Position numbers and translations under genes: made by a program. Below are positions 31,036 through 40,238 of a stretch of DNA of 64,000 nucleotides, piece after piece. Under the pieces are notes generated by a model. It searched no databases, was not told the origin of the DNA, and saw only the letters and a list, made by a program, of their open reading frames with translations. Origin of the DNA: Nocardioides panzhihuensis (GTDB lineage Bacteria; Actinomycetota; Actinomycetes; Propionibacteriales; Nocardioidaceae); the NCBI RefSeq assembly GCF_013408335.1, contig NZ_JACBZR010000001.1, positions 5,791,501 to 5,855,500 of the forward strand, in the 5' to 3' direction. Numbering within the stretch: position 1 is the first letter of the stretch; the number at the start of each line of letters is the position of its first letter.

Positions 31036-32655
31036 TTGTCAGAGTCCCAGCATTCTTCGCAGGCCATCGCCGCGCCGGAGATGACCCACCGCCAGATCAT
31101 GGAGGTCCTCTCGGGCCTGCTGATGGCGCTCTTCGTCGCCATGCTGTCCAGTACGTCGGTCGCCAACGCGCTGCCTCGGATCGTCACCGACCTCGGCGGC
31201 ACCCAGAGCGGCTACACCTGGATCGTCGTCTCGAGCATGCTGGCCATGACCGCGACGACGCCGATCTGGGGAAAGCTCGCCGACCTCTACAACAAGAAGA
31301 TGCTGGTCCAGGTCGCGCTCGGCCTGTTCATCGTCGGCTCGGCGATCTGTGGTCTGGCGCCGTCGATGCCGGTGATCATCACCGGACGTGTCATCGCGGG
31401 TCTCGGCATGGGTGGCATCGTCGCGCTGATCCAGGTGATCATCGCGATGATCGCCTCGCCGCGTGAGCGCGGTCGCTACTCCGGCTACATCGGTGCGGTC
31501 TTCGCCCTGGCCACGGTCATCGGCCCGCTCGTCGGCGGCGTGATCGTCGACTCCTCGTTCGGCTGGCCCGGCGTCTTCTACGTCGGTGTGCCGTTCGCGG
31601 TGATCGCCTTCATCCTGCTCCAGAAGACCCTGCACCTCCCGCACGTACGCCGCGAGGTCAGCATCGACTACCTCGGTGCCTTCCTGCTGGTCGCCGGCGT
31701 CTCGGCCCTGCTGATCTGGGTCACGCTGGGCGGGGAGTCCTTCGCGTGGACCTCGCTGACGTCGTACGCCCTGGTCGGAGGCAGTGTCGTCGTGCTCGGC
31801 CTCGCGATCCTGGTCGAGGGCCGGTTCGCGAAGGAGCCGATCATCCCGCTGCGGCTCTTCCGTGACCGGACGATGGTGCTCTCCACGTTCGCCTCGTTCT
31901 TCGTCGGCGCCGGGATGTTCGGCGCGACGGTCTACCTGCAGCAGTACTTCCAGACCGCTCGCGGGATGACGCCGACCCATGCAGGCCTGATGTCGATCTG
32001 CATGGTGCTCGGGCTCTCCGCGGCGGGGATGGTCACCGGGCGGCTGATCAGCTCCACCGGTCGCTGGAAGCGCTACCTGCTCTTCGGCGGCATCATGCTT
32101 CCGATCGGCCTCTACCTGCTCAGCACGATCGACGAGCACACCAACCTGGCCCTGGTCGGTGCGTTCATGGCCGTGGTCGGTCTCGGCGTCGGTGCGACCA
32201 ACCAGAACCTCGTGCTCGCGGTGCAGAACAACCTCGACAACCGGGACATGGGTGCCGGCTCCTCGGTCGTCGCCTTCTTCCGCTCGATGGGCGGCTCGAT
32301 CGGCATCGCCGCGCTCGGCGCCGTGCTCTCCCACCGGGTCGAGGACGTCATCACCGACGGGATCCCCGAGCTGGTGGCCAGCGGAAAGGTCACCCCCGAG
32401 GAGCTCCAGAACCTGCAGGGCGGCGGCCTCGCCGATCCGGCGAGCATGCCGGTTGCGGTGCAGGCGCTCTACGAGCACGCCTTCGCGGTCGCCACGGCCG
32501 ACCTCTTCCTGGTGGCCATCCCGTGCGCGCTGCTCGCCCTGGTCGCTATCGTGGGCATCAGGGAGGTCCCGCTGAAGACGACCGTGGATGACCTCCCCGA
32601 CGAGAAGGCCCTCGCTGAGGCCGAGACCGAGGCCGAGGGAGCTGTACGAAGATGA
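31036..32655 (+). CDS. DHA2-family (EmrB/QacA-type) drug:H+ antiporter
   Basis: The 539-residue, 14-helix MFS protein carries WxGKLADLYNKK in loop 2-3, GRVIAGLGMGGI, and the family motif C region (GPLVGGVIVDSSFGWPGVFY). DHA2 pumps export cationic drugs, dyes or metabolites. TTG 31036 is the listed start; ATG 31081 (MTHRQIMEVL) is a possible later start since neither has a strong Shine-Dalgarno. Its stop overlaps the MarR ATG (ATGA), so pump and regulator are one operon behind a likely MarR operator. Confidence 0.9.
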   Translation: MSESQHSSQAIAAPEMTHRQIMEVLSGLLMALFVAMLSSTSVANALPRIVTDLGGTQSGYTWIVVSSMLAMTATTPIWGKLADLYNKKMLVQVALGLFIVGSAICGLAPSMPVIITGRVIAGLGMGGIVALIQVIIAMIASPRERGRYSGYIGAVFALATVIGPLVGGVIVDSSFGWPGVFYVGVPFAVIAFILLQKTLHLPHVRREVSIDYLGAFLLVAGVSALLIWVTLGGESFAWTSLTSYALVGGSVVVLGLAILVEGRFAKEPIIPLRLFRDRTMVLSTFASFFVGAGMFGATVYLQQYFQTARGMTPTHAGLMSICMVLGLSAAGMVTGRLISSTGRWKRYLLFGGIMLPIGLYLLSTIDEHTNLALVGAFMAVVGLGVGATNQNLVLAVQNNLDNRDMGAGSSVVAFFRSMGGSIGIAALGAVLSHRVEDVITDGIPELVASGKVTPEELQNLQGGGLADPASMPVAVQALYEHAFAVATADLFLVAIPCALLALVAIVGIREVPLKTTVDDLPDEKALAEAETEAEGAVRR

Positions 32656-33140
32656 CCGCTGCTGACGAGCCCGTCGAGGACGACCGCATCGACGCCACCC
32701 GGATCGAGGCGCTGGTGCGCCTCGAGTCCGAGCTCGGCATGTTCCTGCGCCGCGGGAAGCGGGCGATGAGTGCCCGTGGGCGGATGCTTCACCCCGATCT
32801 GCCGCCGGGCGGCTACATGCTGCTGACCTGGTTGGCCGAGCACGGCCCGGTGCGCGCCTCTGCGCTCGTCGACGGCCTCGGCATCGACAAGGGCGCGGTC
32901 AGCCGGATGGTGCAGACGATCATCGACCTCGGCCTGCTCGAGCGCCACCCTGATCCGGAGGACGGCCGGGCCAGCCTGGTCTCGGTGACCGCCAAGGCGC
33001 GCGAGGGGCTCGACCGGGTGGCGCGGGAGCGCCGCGTACGTTTCAACGACCGGTTGGCCGACTGGAGTCCCGACGAGATCGATCAGCTCAGCGGTATGCT
33101 GTCTCGATACAACGAAGCCCTAGAACGCCAGGGCTCCTAA
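32652..33140 (+). CDS. MarR-family transcriptional regulator
   Basis: The 162-residue protein has the winged-helix core: LLTWLAEHGPVRASALVDGL, KGAVSRMVQTIIDLGLLERH, PDPEDGRASLVSVT (the wing with the conserved D-x-R). It is translationally coupled to the DHA2 pump and probably represses the shared promoter at 30962-31011 until a ligand binds. Confidence 0.92.
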   Translation: MTAADEPVEDDRIDATRIEALVRLESELGMFLRRGKRAMSARGRMLHPDLPPGGYMLLTWLAEHGPVRASALVDGLGIDKGAVSRMVQTIIDLGLLERHPDPEDGRASLVSVTAKAREGLDRVARERRVRFNDRLADWSPDEIDQLSGMLSRYNEALERQGS

Positions 33141-33322
33141 GGGGGCTCGACCAGGGTCTCTGCTGCAGGTCGACGTCGTTCGGGACACACCCTGCTAGGT
33201 TCGGTTTTTCTGACTGATTCAAGGATGTAGGATTAGCCTGTGAGCGAGCGTCAGCGAGTGAACCACCCAGACAACATGCGGCCATGTCCGTATCATGGCG
33301 CTTGCGCTACGGAGGTGGCCGC

Positions 33323-34009
33323 ATGAGCGATCTCATCGACACCACCGAGATGTACCTTCGCACCATCTATGAGCTGGTCGAAGAGGGGATCGTTCCGCTG
33401 CGCGCCCGCATCGCCGAGCGACTGCACCAGTCCGGCCCCACGGTCTCTCAGACCGTCGCCCGGATGGAGCGGGACGGCCTGCTGACCGTCGAGGGTGACC
33501 GCCACCTGCAGCTCACCGACGAGGGTCTTCGCCTGGCCACGCGGGTGATGCGCAAGCACCGGCTCGCCGAGCGGCTGCTCACCGACGTCATCGGCCTCGA
33601 CTGGGAGCTCGTCCACGAGGAGGCATGCCGCTGGGAGCACGTCATGTCGGAGACCGTCGAGAGGCGACTGCTCGACCTGCTCGGTGACCCGACCGAGTCG
33701 CCCTACGGCAACCCGATCCCCGGTCTCGACGAGCTCGGCGGCAAGCCCGCCGGCGAAGACTTCATGGCCGGCGTCCAGTCACTCACCGCCGCGGCCGGCA
33801 CAGATCGCGCCACCGTCCTGGTGCGACGCATTTCCGAGGAGATGCAGAAGGACGAGTCGCTGATGAGCGCCCTCCGCCGGGTCGGTGCGACCCCGGACCA
33901 GACCGTGGCGATCAAGGCGACCCCGGACGGGGTCCTGCTCGGCTCCGGCGGTGAGACCGCGGAGATCATCCCCGAGGCTGCGGACCACATCTTCGTCAAG
34001 GCCCTCTGA
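33323..34009 (+). CDS. DtxR/IdeR-family metal-dependent repressor
   Basis: The 228-residue protein follows the family plan: winged HTH (DTTEMYLRTIYELVEEG, RIAERLHQSGPTVSQTVARM), dimer/metal domain with LAERLLTDVIGLDWELVHEEACRWEH (the Glu/Cys/His metal ligands, shown in part) and a C-terminal SH3-like domain. It senses Fe2+ (or Mn2+) and represses uptake genes. GGAGGTGG just before the ATG at 33323 fixes the start. The 180 bp upstream contain TAGGATTAGCCT, weakly like an iron box, and a TATCAT -10 at 33291. The importer at 1-1371 could be a target. Confidence 0.92.
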   Translation: MSDLIDTTEMYLRTIYELVEEGIVPLRARIAERLHQSGPTVSQTVARMERDGLLTVEGDRHLQLTDEGLRLATRVMRKHRLAERLLTDVIGLDWELVHEEACRWEHVMSETVERRLLDLLGDPTESPYGNPIPGLDELGGKPAGEDFMAGVQSLTAAAGTDRATVLVRRISEEMQKDESLMSALRRVGATPDQTVAIKATPDGVLLGSGGETAEIIPEAADHIFVKAL

Positions 34010-34197
34010 CCCTTCTGCTTCCACAACGCTGGGTGAAATTCTCTTGACGTCGGCAGAATTCGGCACGTGACTCTGGACCGATTAGGTCCTAGATGCTTAT
34101 GTTTGACGTGCAGGGCCTGCTGTTGGCCAGCCCATCGATATGGGCAACAGCGGTTGTCATGTCGAGACTTGCGGGGGTCTCCGGAGGGGAGAGCTCT

Positions 34198-34482
34198 ATG
34201 GAGGTCGTTCATCTGCCCGCTCGCGGTCGCGAGCTGGATGAGACGTTCCGCCCAGTCGCCGTCCACCACACCGACACCGGCCTGACCCGTCATCTCGAAC
34301 GGGGCGAGGAGATCGTGCTCACCGATCTCGGCGGTGACTTCCACAGCGCCAAGGTCCTGTTGATCGACGAGGGCCCGGTCTACCACTTCTTCATCGGAGC
34401 CAGACTGTCCGTCGACGAGGCAGTCGGCCGGATGGGCGCTCTGCCGATCCAGTCACGGCCGATCCGGTCACGCTCCGCCTGA
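34198..34482 (+). CDS. Small protein of unknown function (94 residues)
   Basis: The protein starts MEVVHLPARGRELDETFRP, continues with HLERGEEIVLTDLGGDFHSAKV and VYHFFIGARLSVDEAVGRMG, and ends in a basic tail. It looks like a small mixed alpha/beta domain; no family is recognised. ATG 34198 is preferred because GGGGAGAG lies just upstream; the frame is open further left. The 190 bp before it contain GGACC-gatta-GGTCC (about 34075-34089), a dyad near a possible TTGACG. Its 3' end overlaps the convergent sirtuin gene by 15 bp. Confidence 0.65.
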   Translation: MEVVHLPARGRELDETFRPVAVHHTDTGLTRHLERGEEIVLTDLGGDFHSAKVLLIDEGPVYHFFIGARLSVDEAVGRMGALPIQSRPIRSRSA

Positions 34483-35334
34483 GCCGCCGGATCTGCGCTG
34501 TGCCAAGGTGGTGAGGAACTCGCTGGTTCCGACCTCCAGCTTGTACGCCGCCTCCCGGTCGCCCCTGGTGACGCCACGGTTGACGATGACGACCGGGATC
34601 GCGGCCTTCGCCGCCCGGCGCACGAAGCGATAGCCACTCATCACCGCCAGGCTCGAGCCCGCGACGAGCAGCACGCCCCTTCCCTCGAGCGCGTCGACCG
34701 CCCCCATGCACCTGGCGACTCGGTCCTTGGGGACGTTCTCCCCGAAGAAGACGACGTCGGGTTTGAGGATGCCGCCGCAGATGTCGCAGTCGGGCACGAC
34801 GAAGTCCTGGGTCTCCTCGAGCGCGACGTCGCCGTCCGGCCGGGACTCCACGTCCGCGTGCGCCTCTGCCCAACCCGCGTTGAGCACCTCCATCCGCTCC
34901 TGGAGGTCGCGGCGCGGACTCACCGTGCGGCAGGACAGGCAGATGACGTCAGCCACCCGGCCGTGCAACATCACGATCCGGCCGCTCCTGGCCAGCTCGG
35001 GTGAGGCCTGCTCGTGCAGTCCGTCGACGTTCTGGGTGATCAGCAGCTCGGGATCGATCCGGGTCAGAGCCTGGTGCCCGGCATTCGGCACCGCGCTGCC
35101 CATCCGCCGCCAACCGAGATGGCTGCGCGCCCAGTAGCGCTGCCGCTCCTGCGGTCCCGAGATGAACTGCTGGTAGGTCATCGGCTGCCGCGCCGGACTG
35201 CCCGGGCTGCGATAGTCGGGGATGCCCGAGTCCGTCGAGACTCCCGCCCCGGTCAGCACCACGAGCGGGCGGTCCTGGAGAAGGGCCAGTGCGGCAGCGT
35301 ACGAATCGGTGGTGCTCGCCGAAGCGAGCGTCAC
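34468..35334 (-). CDS. Sir2-family NAD-dependent protein deacylase
   Basis: The 288-residue sirtuin has GAGVSTDSGIPDYR (29-42), TQNVDGLHEQA with the NAD-binding Asn/Asp, the catalytic His in VMLHGRV, two zinc cysteine pairs (CLSC and CDIC) and GSSLAV. It removes acyl groups from lysines using NAD+. GTG 35334 overlaps the stop of the DUF2277 gene (GTGA), so the pair is co-translated. The C-terminal codons overlap a convergent gene. Confidence 0.93.
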   Translation of the reverse strand: MTLASASTTDSYAAALALLQDRPLVVLTGAGVSTDSGIPDYRSPGSPARQPMTYQQFISGPQERQRYWARSHLGWRRMGSAVPNAGHQALTRIDPELLITQNVDGLHEQASPELARSGRIVMLHGRVADVICLSCRTVSPRRDLQERMEVLNAGWAEAHADVESRPDGDVALEETQDFVVPDCDICGGILKPDVVFFGENVPKDRVARCMGAVDALEGRGVLLVAGSSLAVMSGYRFVRRAAKAAIPVVIVNRGVTRGDREAAYKLEVGTSEFLTTLAQRRSGGSGGA

Positions 35335-35600
35335 GAGGCGTACCTGCCCTCGGCGCGGGCCTTGCGCTTCGCGGCCTCGACCTCACGGTCCTTCTTGGGG
35401 GCGTTGGTGACCAGGTCGTCGAGGAGATGCCGGGTGATGTGGGCGATCTCGGTGACGGCGCGGTCGAAGGCCTCCTGGTTGGCGGCAGAAGGCTTGGTCG
35501 TGCCGCTCACCTTGCGTACGAACTGCAGGGCGGCAGCGGCGACCTCGTCGTTGGTGGCGGGCGGCTCGAAGTTGTGGAGCGGGCGGATGTTGCGGCACAT
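35331..35600 (-). CDS. DUF2277-family small protein
   Basis: The 89-residue product MCRNIRPLHNFEPPATNDEV... is a clear DUF2277 member: the opening CRNIR.L.NFEPPAT and FVRKVSGTTKPS are the family core. The function of the family is unknown. ATG 35600 is the family start; the frame open to 35732 is not supported. It is coupled to the sirtuin gene by a 4-bp overlap. Confidence 0.88.
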   Translation of the reverse strand: MCRNIRPLHNFEPPATNDEVAAAALQFVRKVSGTTKPSAANQEAFDRAVTEIAHITRHLLDDLVTNAPKKDREVEAAKRKARAEGRYAS

Positions 35601-35631
35601 GCCATCCACGGTACCTGGATCGCGGCGACGA

Positions 35632-36405
35632 TCAGCGGGTTCGACCGGAGGCGCGGGAAGGGGACGGGCCGCGAGGATGCGGGGGCATCGGCCCGCCGCT
35701 CGGTCCCGCGCCCTTGGGCTGCCTCGCATCATCGGCGGGCGGCGCCGGCCGCGGCACGACGCCGTCTTCGAGCAGCTGGCTCGCCATCAGTGCGGCCTGG
35801 GTGCGGTGGCTGACGCCGAGCTTGGCGAGGAGCCCGGTGATGTGGTTCTTCACGGTCTTCTCCGCCAGCACCAGGCGATCGGCGATCTGCCGGTTGGAGA
35901 TGCCCTCGGCGAGCAACACCAGGATCCGCCGCTGTTGCGGGGTCAGCTCGGCGACCACCTCGTGCATCCGGCGGCGCTCCTCGACGTTGTGCACCACCTT
36001 GGCTGCCGCCTCGGGGTCGAAGAGGGTGTGGCCGCTGGCCACCAGACGTATGCCGGAGACCAGGCTCGACGCCTCGATCTGCTTGAGCACATAACCGGCC
36101 GCGCCCGCCATGATCGCCTGGCTCATCACCTCGTCGTCGCCGTCGGTGGCCAGGATCAGGCAGCGGATGTCGCTCTTCATCGCCAGCGCCTCGCGGCACA
36201 GCGCCACGCCGGAGGAGTCGGGCAGGTAGGAGTCGAGGATGAGTACGTCAGGGCGGAGCGTCGCGATCAGTGGCCGCGCCTCCGCGGCGGTGCGAGCCTC
36301 GCCGACGACCTCGATGCCGGACTCGGGTCGCAGCACCGTACGCACGCCGACACGCACGACGTCGTGACCGTCGGCCAGCAGAACGCTGATCACCGCGTCA
36401 CCCAC
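35632..36405 (-). CDS. NarL/LuxR-type response regulator (orphan)
   Basis: The 257-residue regulator has a receiver domain (VLLADGHDVVR, phospho-Asp in LILDSYLPDSSG, Lys in YVLKQI) and a LuxR HTH (LTPQQRRILVLLAEGISNRQIADRL, NHITGLLAKLGVSHRTQ). The C-terminus has a Pro/Arg-rich tail. The layout is like DosR/DevR. No histidine kinase is adjacent, so the partner lies elsewhere. Start GTG 36405 or GTG 36393 cannot be separated. It is divergent from the reductase gene. Confidence 0.9.
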   Translation of the reverse strand: MGDAVISVLLADGHDVVRVGVRTVLRPESGIEVVGEARTAAEARPLIATLRPDVLILDSYLPDSSGVALCREALAMKSDIRCLILATDGDDEVMSQAIMAGAAGYVLKQIEASSLVSGIRLVASGHTLFDPEAAAKVVHNVEERRRMHEVVAELTPQQRRILVLLAEGISNRQIADRLVLAEKTVKNHITGLLAKLGVSHRTQAALMASQLLEDGVVPRPAPPADDARQPKGAGPSGGPMPPHPRGPSPSRASGRTR

Positions 36406-36569
36406 AGGCTCGTCTCGCTCATCTCGTGGTCGGGGATGGTGTCTGGCCGTTCATTTCAATGTTTCATCCACAAAAGAAACCGCCTAAGCGTATCCCTCTT
36501 GATGCAACATTTGATCACTCCAAGACCCGTGCCGTCTCGGATTTCGTTGCTTCTGGAAAGGTAGCGGTT

Positions 36570-37745
36570 ATGACGAACCCTCGCGATCTCGACATCGTCC
36601 TGTTCGGCGCGACCGGATTCACGGGAGGGCTGGTGGCCGAATATCTCGCTGAGCACGCGCCCCAGGGGCTGCGGTGGGCGCTCGCCGGCCGCTCCCTGTC
36701 GCGGCTCGAGGCCGTGCGGGACGCGCTGGGCTCCGCCGACGTCGAGCTCATCCAGGCTGACGTGAACGACTCCTCCTCGTTGGTCGCGCTGGCGGCTCGT
36801 GCGAGGGTCGTGATCACCACGGTCGGGCCTTACCTGGAGTTCGGCGAGCCCCTGGTCAAGGCGTGTGCGGAGGCCGGCACCGACTACGTCGACCTGACCG
36901 GAGAGCCGGAGTTCGTCGACAAGATGTTCGTGAACTACGACGCCGTCGCCCGCGCCAACGGCGCCCGGATCGTGCACGCCTGCGGGTTCGACTCGATCCC
37001 GCACGACCTCGGCGCCTTCTACACCGTGCGCGAGCTGGCCGCTGGCGGCGAGATCACCGAACCGCTGACGATGAAGGGCGTCGTACGCTCCAACGCCACC
37101 TTCTCCGGCGGCACCTTCCACTCGGCGCTGGGGCAGATGTCGCGGCCGCGGCAGATGGCAGCGGCGTCGCGCGAGCGTCGGGCGCTCGAGGAGCGGCCGG
37201 TGGGGCGCAGGTCGCGACCGGCGAAGCCTACGGCCGGCCGTGATCGCGAGCTGGGCTACTGGCTGCTGCCGCTGCCGACCCTCGACCCGTTCATCGTCGC
37301 TCGGTCCGGCCAGGCGCTGGAGGCGTACGGCCCCTCGTTCACCTACTCGCACTTCGCCGGCACCAAGACGTTGAGGTTCGCCGTCGGCGGCGCCGTCGGT
37401 GTCGGTGGCCTCGCGCTCGCGATGCAGGTGCCGCCGTTGCGGGCCAAGCTCGGCGAGCGGGTCAAGCAGGGCACCGGACCCTCCGAGGGTCGCCGTGAGA
37501 AGTCGTGGTTCACCGTCGACTTCGTCGCCGAGTGCGGCGACCGGAAGATCCACACCAAGGTCTCCGGCGGTGACCCGGGCTACACGGAGACCGCGAAGAT
37601 GCTCGCCGAGTCGGCGCTGTGCCTCGCCTTCGACACGCTCCCCGAGACCTCCGGATCGGTCACCACGGCGGTAGCGATGGGGGATGCGCTGCTGGCACGT
37701 CTGCAGGCCGCTGGGATCCGGTTCGAGGTCGTCGACGCGTCGTAG
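36570..37745 (+). CDS. Saccharopine dehydrogenase-like / trans-acting enoyl reductase family protein
   Basis: The 391-residue protein has a Rossmann start (LDIVLFGATGFTGGLVAEYL) and the family phrases TTVGPYLEFGEPLVKACAEAGTDYVDLTGE and HACGFDSIPHDLGAF, given in part. Relatives include the mycobacterial trans-acting enoyl reductase Rv2953 of phenolic glycolipid synthesis and eukaryotic SCCPDH. No lipid-synthesis genes are nearby. ATG 36570 has GGAAAGG at good distance. The leader 36430-36569 is strikingly AT-rich compared with the rest of the window. Confidence 0.85.
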   Translation: MTNPRDLDIVLFGATGFTGGLVAEYLAEHAPQGLRWALAGRSLSRLEAVRDALGSADVELIQADVNDSSSLVALAARARVVITTVGPYLEFGEPLVKACAEAGTDYVDLTGEPEFVDKMFVNYDAVARANGARIVHACGFDSIPHDLGAFYTVRELAAGGEITEPLTMKGVVRSNATFSGGTFHSALGQMSRPRQMAAASRERRALEERPVGRRSRPAKPTAGRDRELGYWLLPLPTLDPFIVARSGQALEAYGPSFTYSHFAGTKTLRFAVGGAVGVGGLALAMQVPPLRAKLGERVKQGTGPSEGRREKSWFTVDFVAECGDRKIHTKVSGGDPGYTETAKMLAESALCLAFDTLPETSGSVTTAVAMGDALLARLQAAGIRFEVVDAS

Positions 37746-37778
37746 GGCGCGGTGTCACGGGGATATGTCTGGTATCGG

Positions 37779-37851
37779 TGCCCCAGGCAAGAGTCGAACT
37801 TGCGACCTTTCGCTTAGGAGGCGGCTGCTCTATCCACTGAGCTACTGGGGC
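37779..37851 (-). tRNA. tRNA-Arg(CCU)
   Basis: The cloverleaf is: acceptor GCCCCAG/CTGGGGC with discriminator A, D stem GCTC/GAGC, anticodon loop CTCCTAA (anticodon CCT), T arm GCAAG-TTCGACT-CTTGC. CCA is not encoded. The anticodon stem is weak: GCCGC against GCGAA gives three pairs next to the loop and two mismatches at the outer end (27-43, 28-42). Confidence 0.85.
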
Positions 37852-37937
37852 GTTCGCAGATATCTTGCCATGGTGACGAGTCATACTACGGTTTGGGGTT
37901 CGAAGCGGTCTCAGGTCAAACTTGGGATTCTCGCGTA

Positions 37938-37961
37938 GGTTGAGTCACCGTCGACTCAACC
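37938..37961. repeat. Inverted repeat upstream of the LCP gene
   Basis: GGTTGAGTC and GACTCAACC form a perfect 9-bp stem with a 6-base loop, extended outward by GATTC/GAATC. It lies 40 bp before the LCP start and is followed by a C-run, not a T-run. It may be a terminator, operator or leader stem. Confidence 0.45.
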
Positions 37962-38000
37962 CGAATCCCCCCCATACCAAGCGACGAGTGACGGTGATCT

Positions 38001-40238
38001 ATGCCTAGCCCCTCCATGCCTCCCCGACGTGGGGGTGAGGACGCAGGCTCGGGCGTGTCCGGATTCGAGTGGATGTACGGCGCCGACGAAGCTGCAGACG
38101 AGGAGTTCGGAGGGACTCGTTCCGGCCGTGGTGCTCGGGCCGCCGACGTACCGATCGACCAGCCGTCGGCAGAGCCTGGTGGTGGACGGCGGGCCGCGCG
38201 TCCGCAGCCCGAGTTCGTGTCGCCACCGCCTCCCGGCCCTGCGCCGTCGGGTGGCGGCCGCCGGGCTGCGCGCCCGGTCCGCCAGGAACCGCCTCAGGCG
38301 GAGACCCCGGCCTCACGCCCGCCGCGCCCCGAACCTGCACGCCCCGAACCTGCACGCCCCGAACCTGCACGCCCCGAACCAGCGCGCGCTGAGCCGACGC
38401 GGCGGGAGCCGGCTCAAAGAGAGGTGCCCCGGGCCGAGCGCTACCAGGCGATGGGCCGGGGGAGCTCGCGGGCCACCCCGACGCCTGCCCCGCCCGCCCC
38501 TCAGGAGTGGGACGACCCCGACGCGACGATGGTGGCCCCGCCGCTGCGGGAGACGCCGCGCCGCGCGCGTCACGCACCTCCGGCACCGACTCCCGTTCCC
38601 CCTGTACACCCCGTGCCCTCTGCCGAGGAGACCGCGGTCGCGCCTGCGCAGGAGTGGTATCGCCAAGACCCCCAGCCGGCTCCGCCGGCGCCCAAGACCC
38701 CCGACCAGCAGCTCGCTCCGCCGGCTGCCCGCGAGTTCGACTGGAACGACCCCGGTGCGACCACCGTCGCGCCGCGCCCGGCCCCACCTGAGCAGCCCCA
38801 TGGGCGTACGACCTCACGCGACGAGCTGCACGAGGCCCGCCACGAGGCCTACCCCGCCCCCGGGCGCCGGGACGCTGCGTACGCAGCGGGTTACGACGAC
38901 GAGCCCTACGACGACTATGCGCCCCAGGATGGCTACGAGGAGCCGTACGCTCCCTATCCGGCCGACGAGCGCGAGGATCGCGACAAGCCGCGGATCAGCG
39001 TGTGGCAGGTGCTCAGCTCGACCTTGCTCGTGGTGGCGCTGGTCGTCGGGCTGTTCACCGTCTACACCTATCGCCACCTCCGGTCGAACATCGACACCGT
39101 CAGTCTCGGCGAGAAGGCCGCTGACATCGGGCCGAAGGAACCGATCAACATCCTGGTGATGGGTTCGGACAGCCGTGACTGCAAGGGCTGCGGCCTGGAC
39201 GGCGAGAGCGGTGGCGGCTCGGACACCAACATCCTGCTGCACCTCTCCGCCAACCGAGAGTTCGCCTACGGCGTCTCCATCCCTCGCGACACGATGGTGG
39301 ACCGGCCCTCCTGCAAGACCGAAGACGGCGATAAGACCTCGCCTGCCGAGTATGTGCGGTGGAACGAGGCGTACGCGACGGCCGGTCCGAAGTGCACGAT
39401 CGACCAGCTGGAGTCTGTCGCCAGTGAGATGTGCGGCAAGAAGTGCGACATCACGGTCAACCATGTCGTGGTGGTGGACTTCGCAAGCTTCAAGGGCATG
39501 GTCGATGCCATCGAGGGGGTCGACGTCTGTCTTCCTGAAGAGGTCGACGACAAGTACACCGGCGCTCACTTCGACGCTGGCAAGCAGAAGCTGACCGGCG
39601 AGCAAGCCCTCAACTATGTGCGCCTGCGGCACGGCCTCGGCGATGGCGGTGACCTCGATCGGTCCAGGCGTCAGCAGGCTTTCATCGGGTCGATGGCGGC
39701 CAAGTTGCTCTCCGGCGACACGCTGTCCAGTCCTACAAAGGTGCTCAGCTTCCTGAATGCTGCGACCAAGGGGCTGACGATGGACGAGGCTCTCAAGGAC
39801 AACCTCGACACGATGGCCCAGATCGGGGTCGGCTTCCAGAGCATCGGGATGGAGAACATCAAGTTCCTCACGATTCCGGTGGTCACCGATCCTCAGAATG
39901 AAAACACCGTCGTCCTCGACAAGGAGAAGGCGAAGAACGTCTTCAAGGCGATCGCCAACGACAAGCCGCTGACCAAGAAGATCGCCGCCGGCGCCCTGGA
40001 CGCCGGGGAGGCCTCCGGCAAGAAGAGCAAGAAGCCGGACGACGCAGCGGCGGGTGAGGGTGCAACCGACGGTGCGACCGACGGCGAGACCGCCGGATCG
40101 GCGCCCAGCGACGAGCCCGATTCCACTGATTCGGCAGGCTCGGCGGCCGGCGGTGAGAGCAGCGGCGCCTCCGAGGAGGAGCTCGCCCAGATCGCCGAGG
40201 ATGCGAAGGCGGCCCGCGAACGAGCAGGGCTGTGCTGA
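38001..40238 (+). CDS. LytR-CpsA-Psr (LCP) family cell-wall glycopolymer ligase
   Basis: The 745-residue protein has a long disordered cytoplasmic N-terminus (1-330) rich in Pro/Arg/Glu. It includes RPEPA repeats encoded by four 15-bp units (38325-38384) and paired DDPDATMVAP/NDPGATTVAP motifs. One transmembrane helix (about 335-358) follows, then the extracellular LCP domain (NILVMGSDSRD, VSIPRDTMVD, ALNYVRLRHG, DRSRRQQAFI) with its conserved Asp and Arg residues. LCP enzymes transfer teichoic-acid or arabinogalactan-type polymers from lipid carrier to peptidoglycan. The C-terminus has a Gly/Ser/Asp linker. GGTGATCT before the ATG supports the start. Confidence 0.92.
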   Translation: MPSPSMPPRRGGEDAGSGVSGFEWMYGADEAADEEFGGTRSGRGARAADVPIDQPSAEPGGGRRAARPQPEFVSPPPPGPAPSGGGRRAARPVRQEPPQAETPASRPPRPEPARPEPARPEPARPEPARAEPTRREPAQREVPRAERYQAMGRGSSRATPTPAPPAPQEWDDPDATMVAPPLRETPRRARHAPPAPTPVPPVHPVPSAEETAVAPAQEWYRQDPQPAPPAPKTPDQQLAPPAAREFDWNDPGATTVAPRPAPPEQPHGRTTSRDELHEARHEAYPAPGRRDAAYAAGYDDEPYDDYAPQDGYEEPYAPYPADEREDRDKPRISVWQVLSSTLLVVALVVGLFTVYTYRHLRSNIDTVSLGEKAADIGPKEPINILVMGSDSRDCKGCGLDGESGGGSDTNILLHLSANREFAYGVSIPRDTMVDRPSCKTEDGDKTSPAEYVRWNEAYATAGPKCTIDQLESVASEMCGKKCDITVNHVVVVDFASFKGMVDAIEGVDVCLPEEVDDKYTGAHFDAGKQKLTGEQALNYVRLRHGLGDGGDLDRSRRQQAFIGSMAAKLLSGDTLSSPTKVLSFLNAATKGLTMDEALKDNLDTMAQIGVGFQSIGMENIKFLTIPVVTDPQNENTVVLDKEKAKNVFKAIANDKPLTKKIAAGALDAGEASGKKSKKPDDAAAGEGATDGATDGETAGSAPSDEPDSTDSAGSAAGGESSGASEEELAQIAEDAKAARERAGLC

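Noticed and set aside
33226..33244. IdeR box upstream of the dtxR gene
   Set aside because: TAGGATTAGCCT fits the consensus only with a one-base insertion, so it is mentioned in the gene entry and not called as a site.
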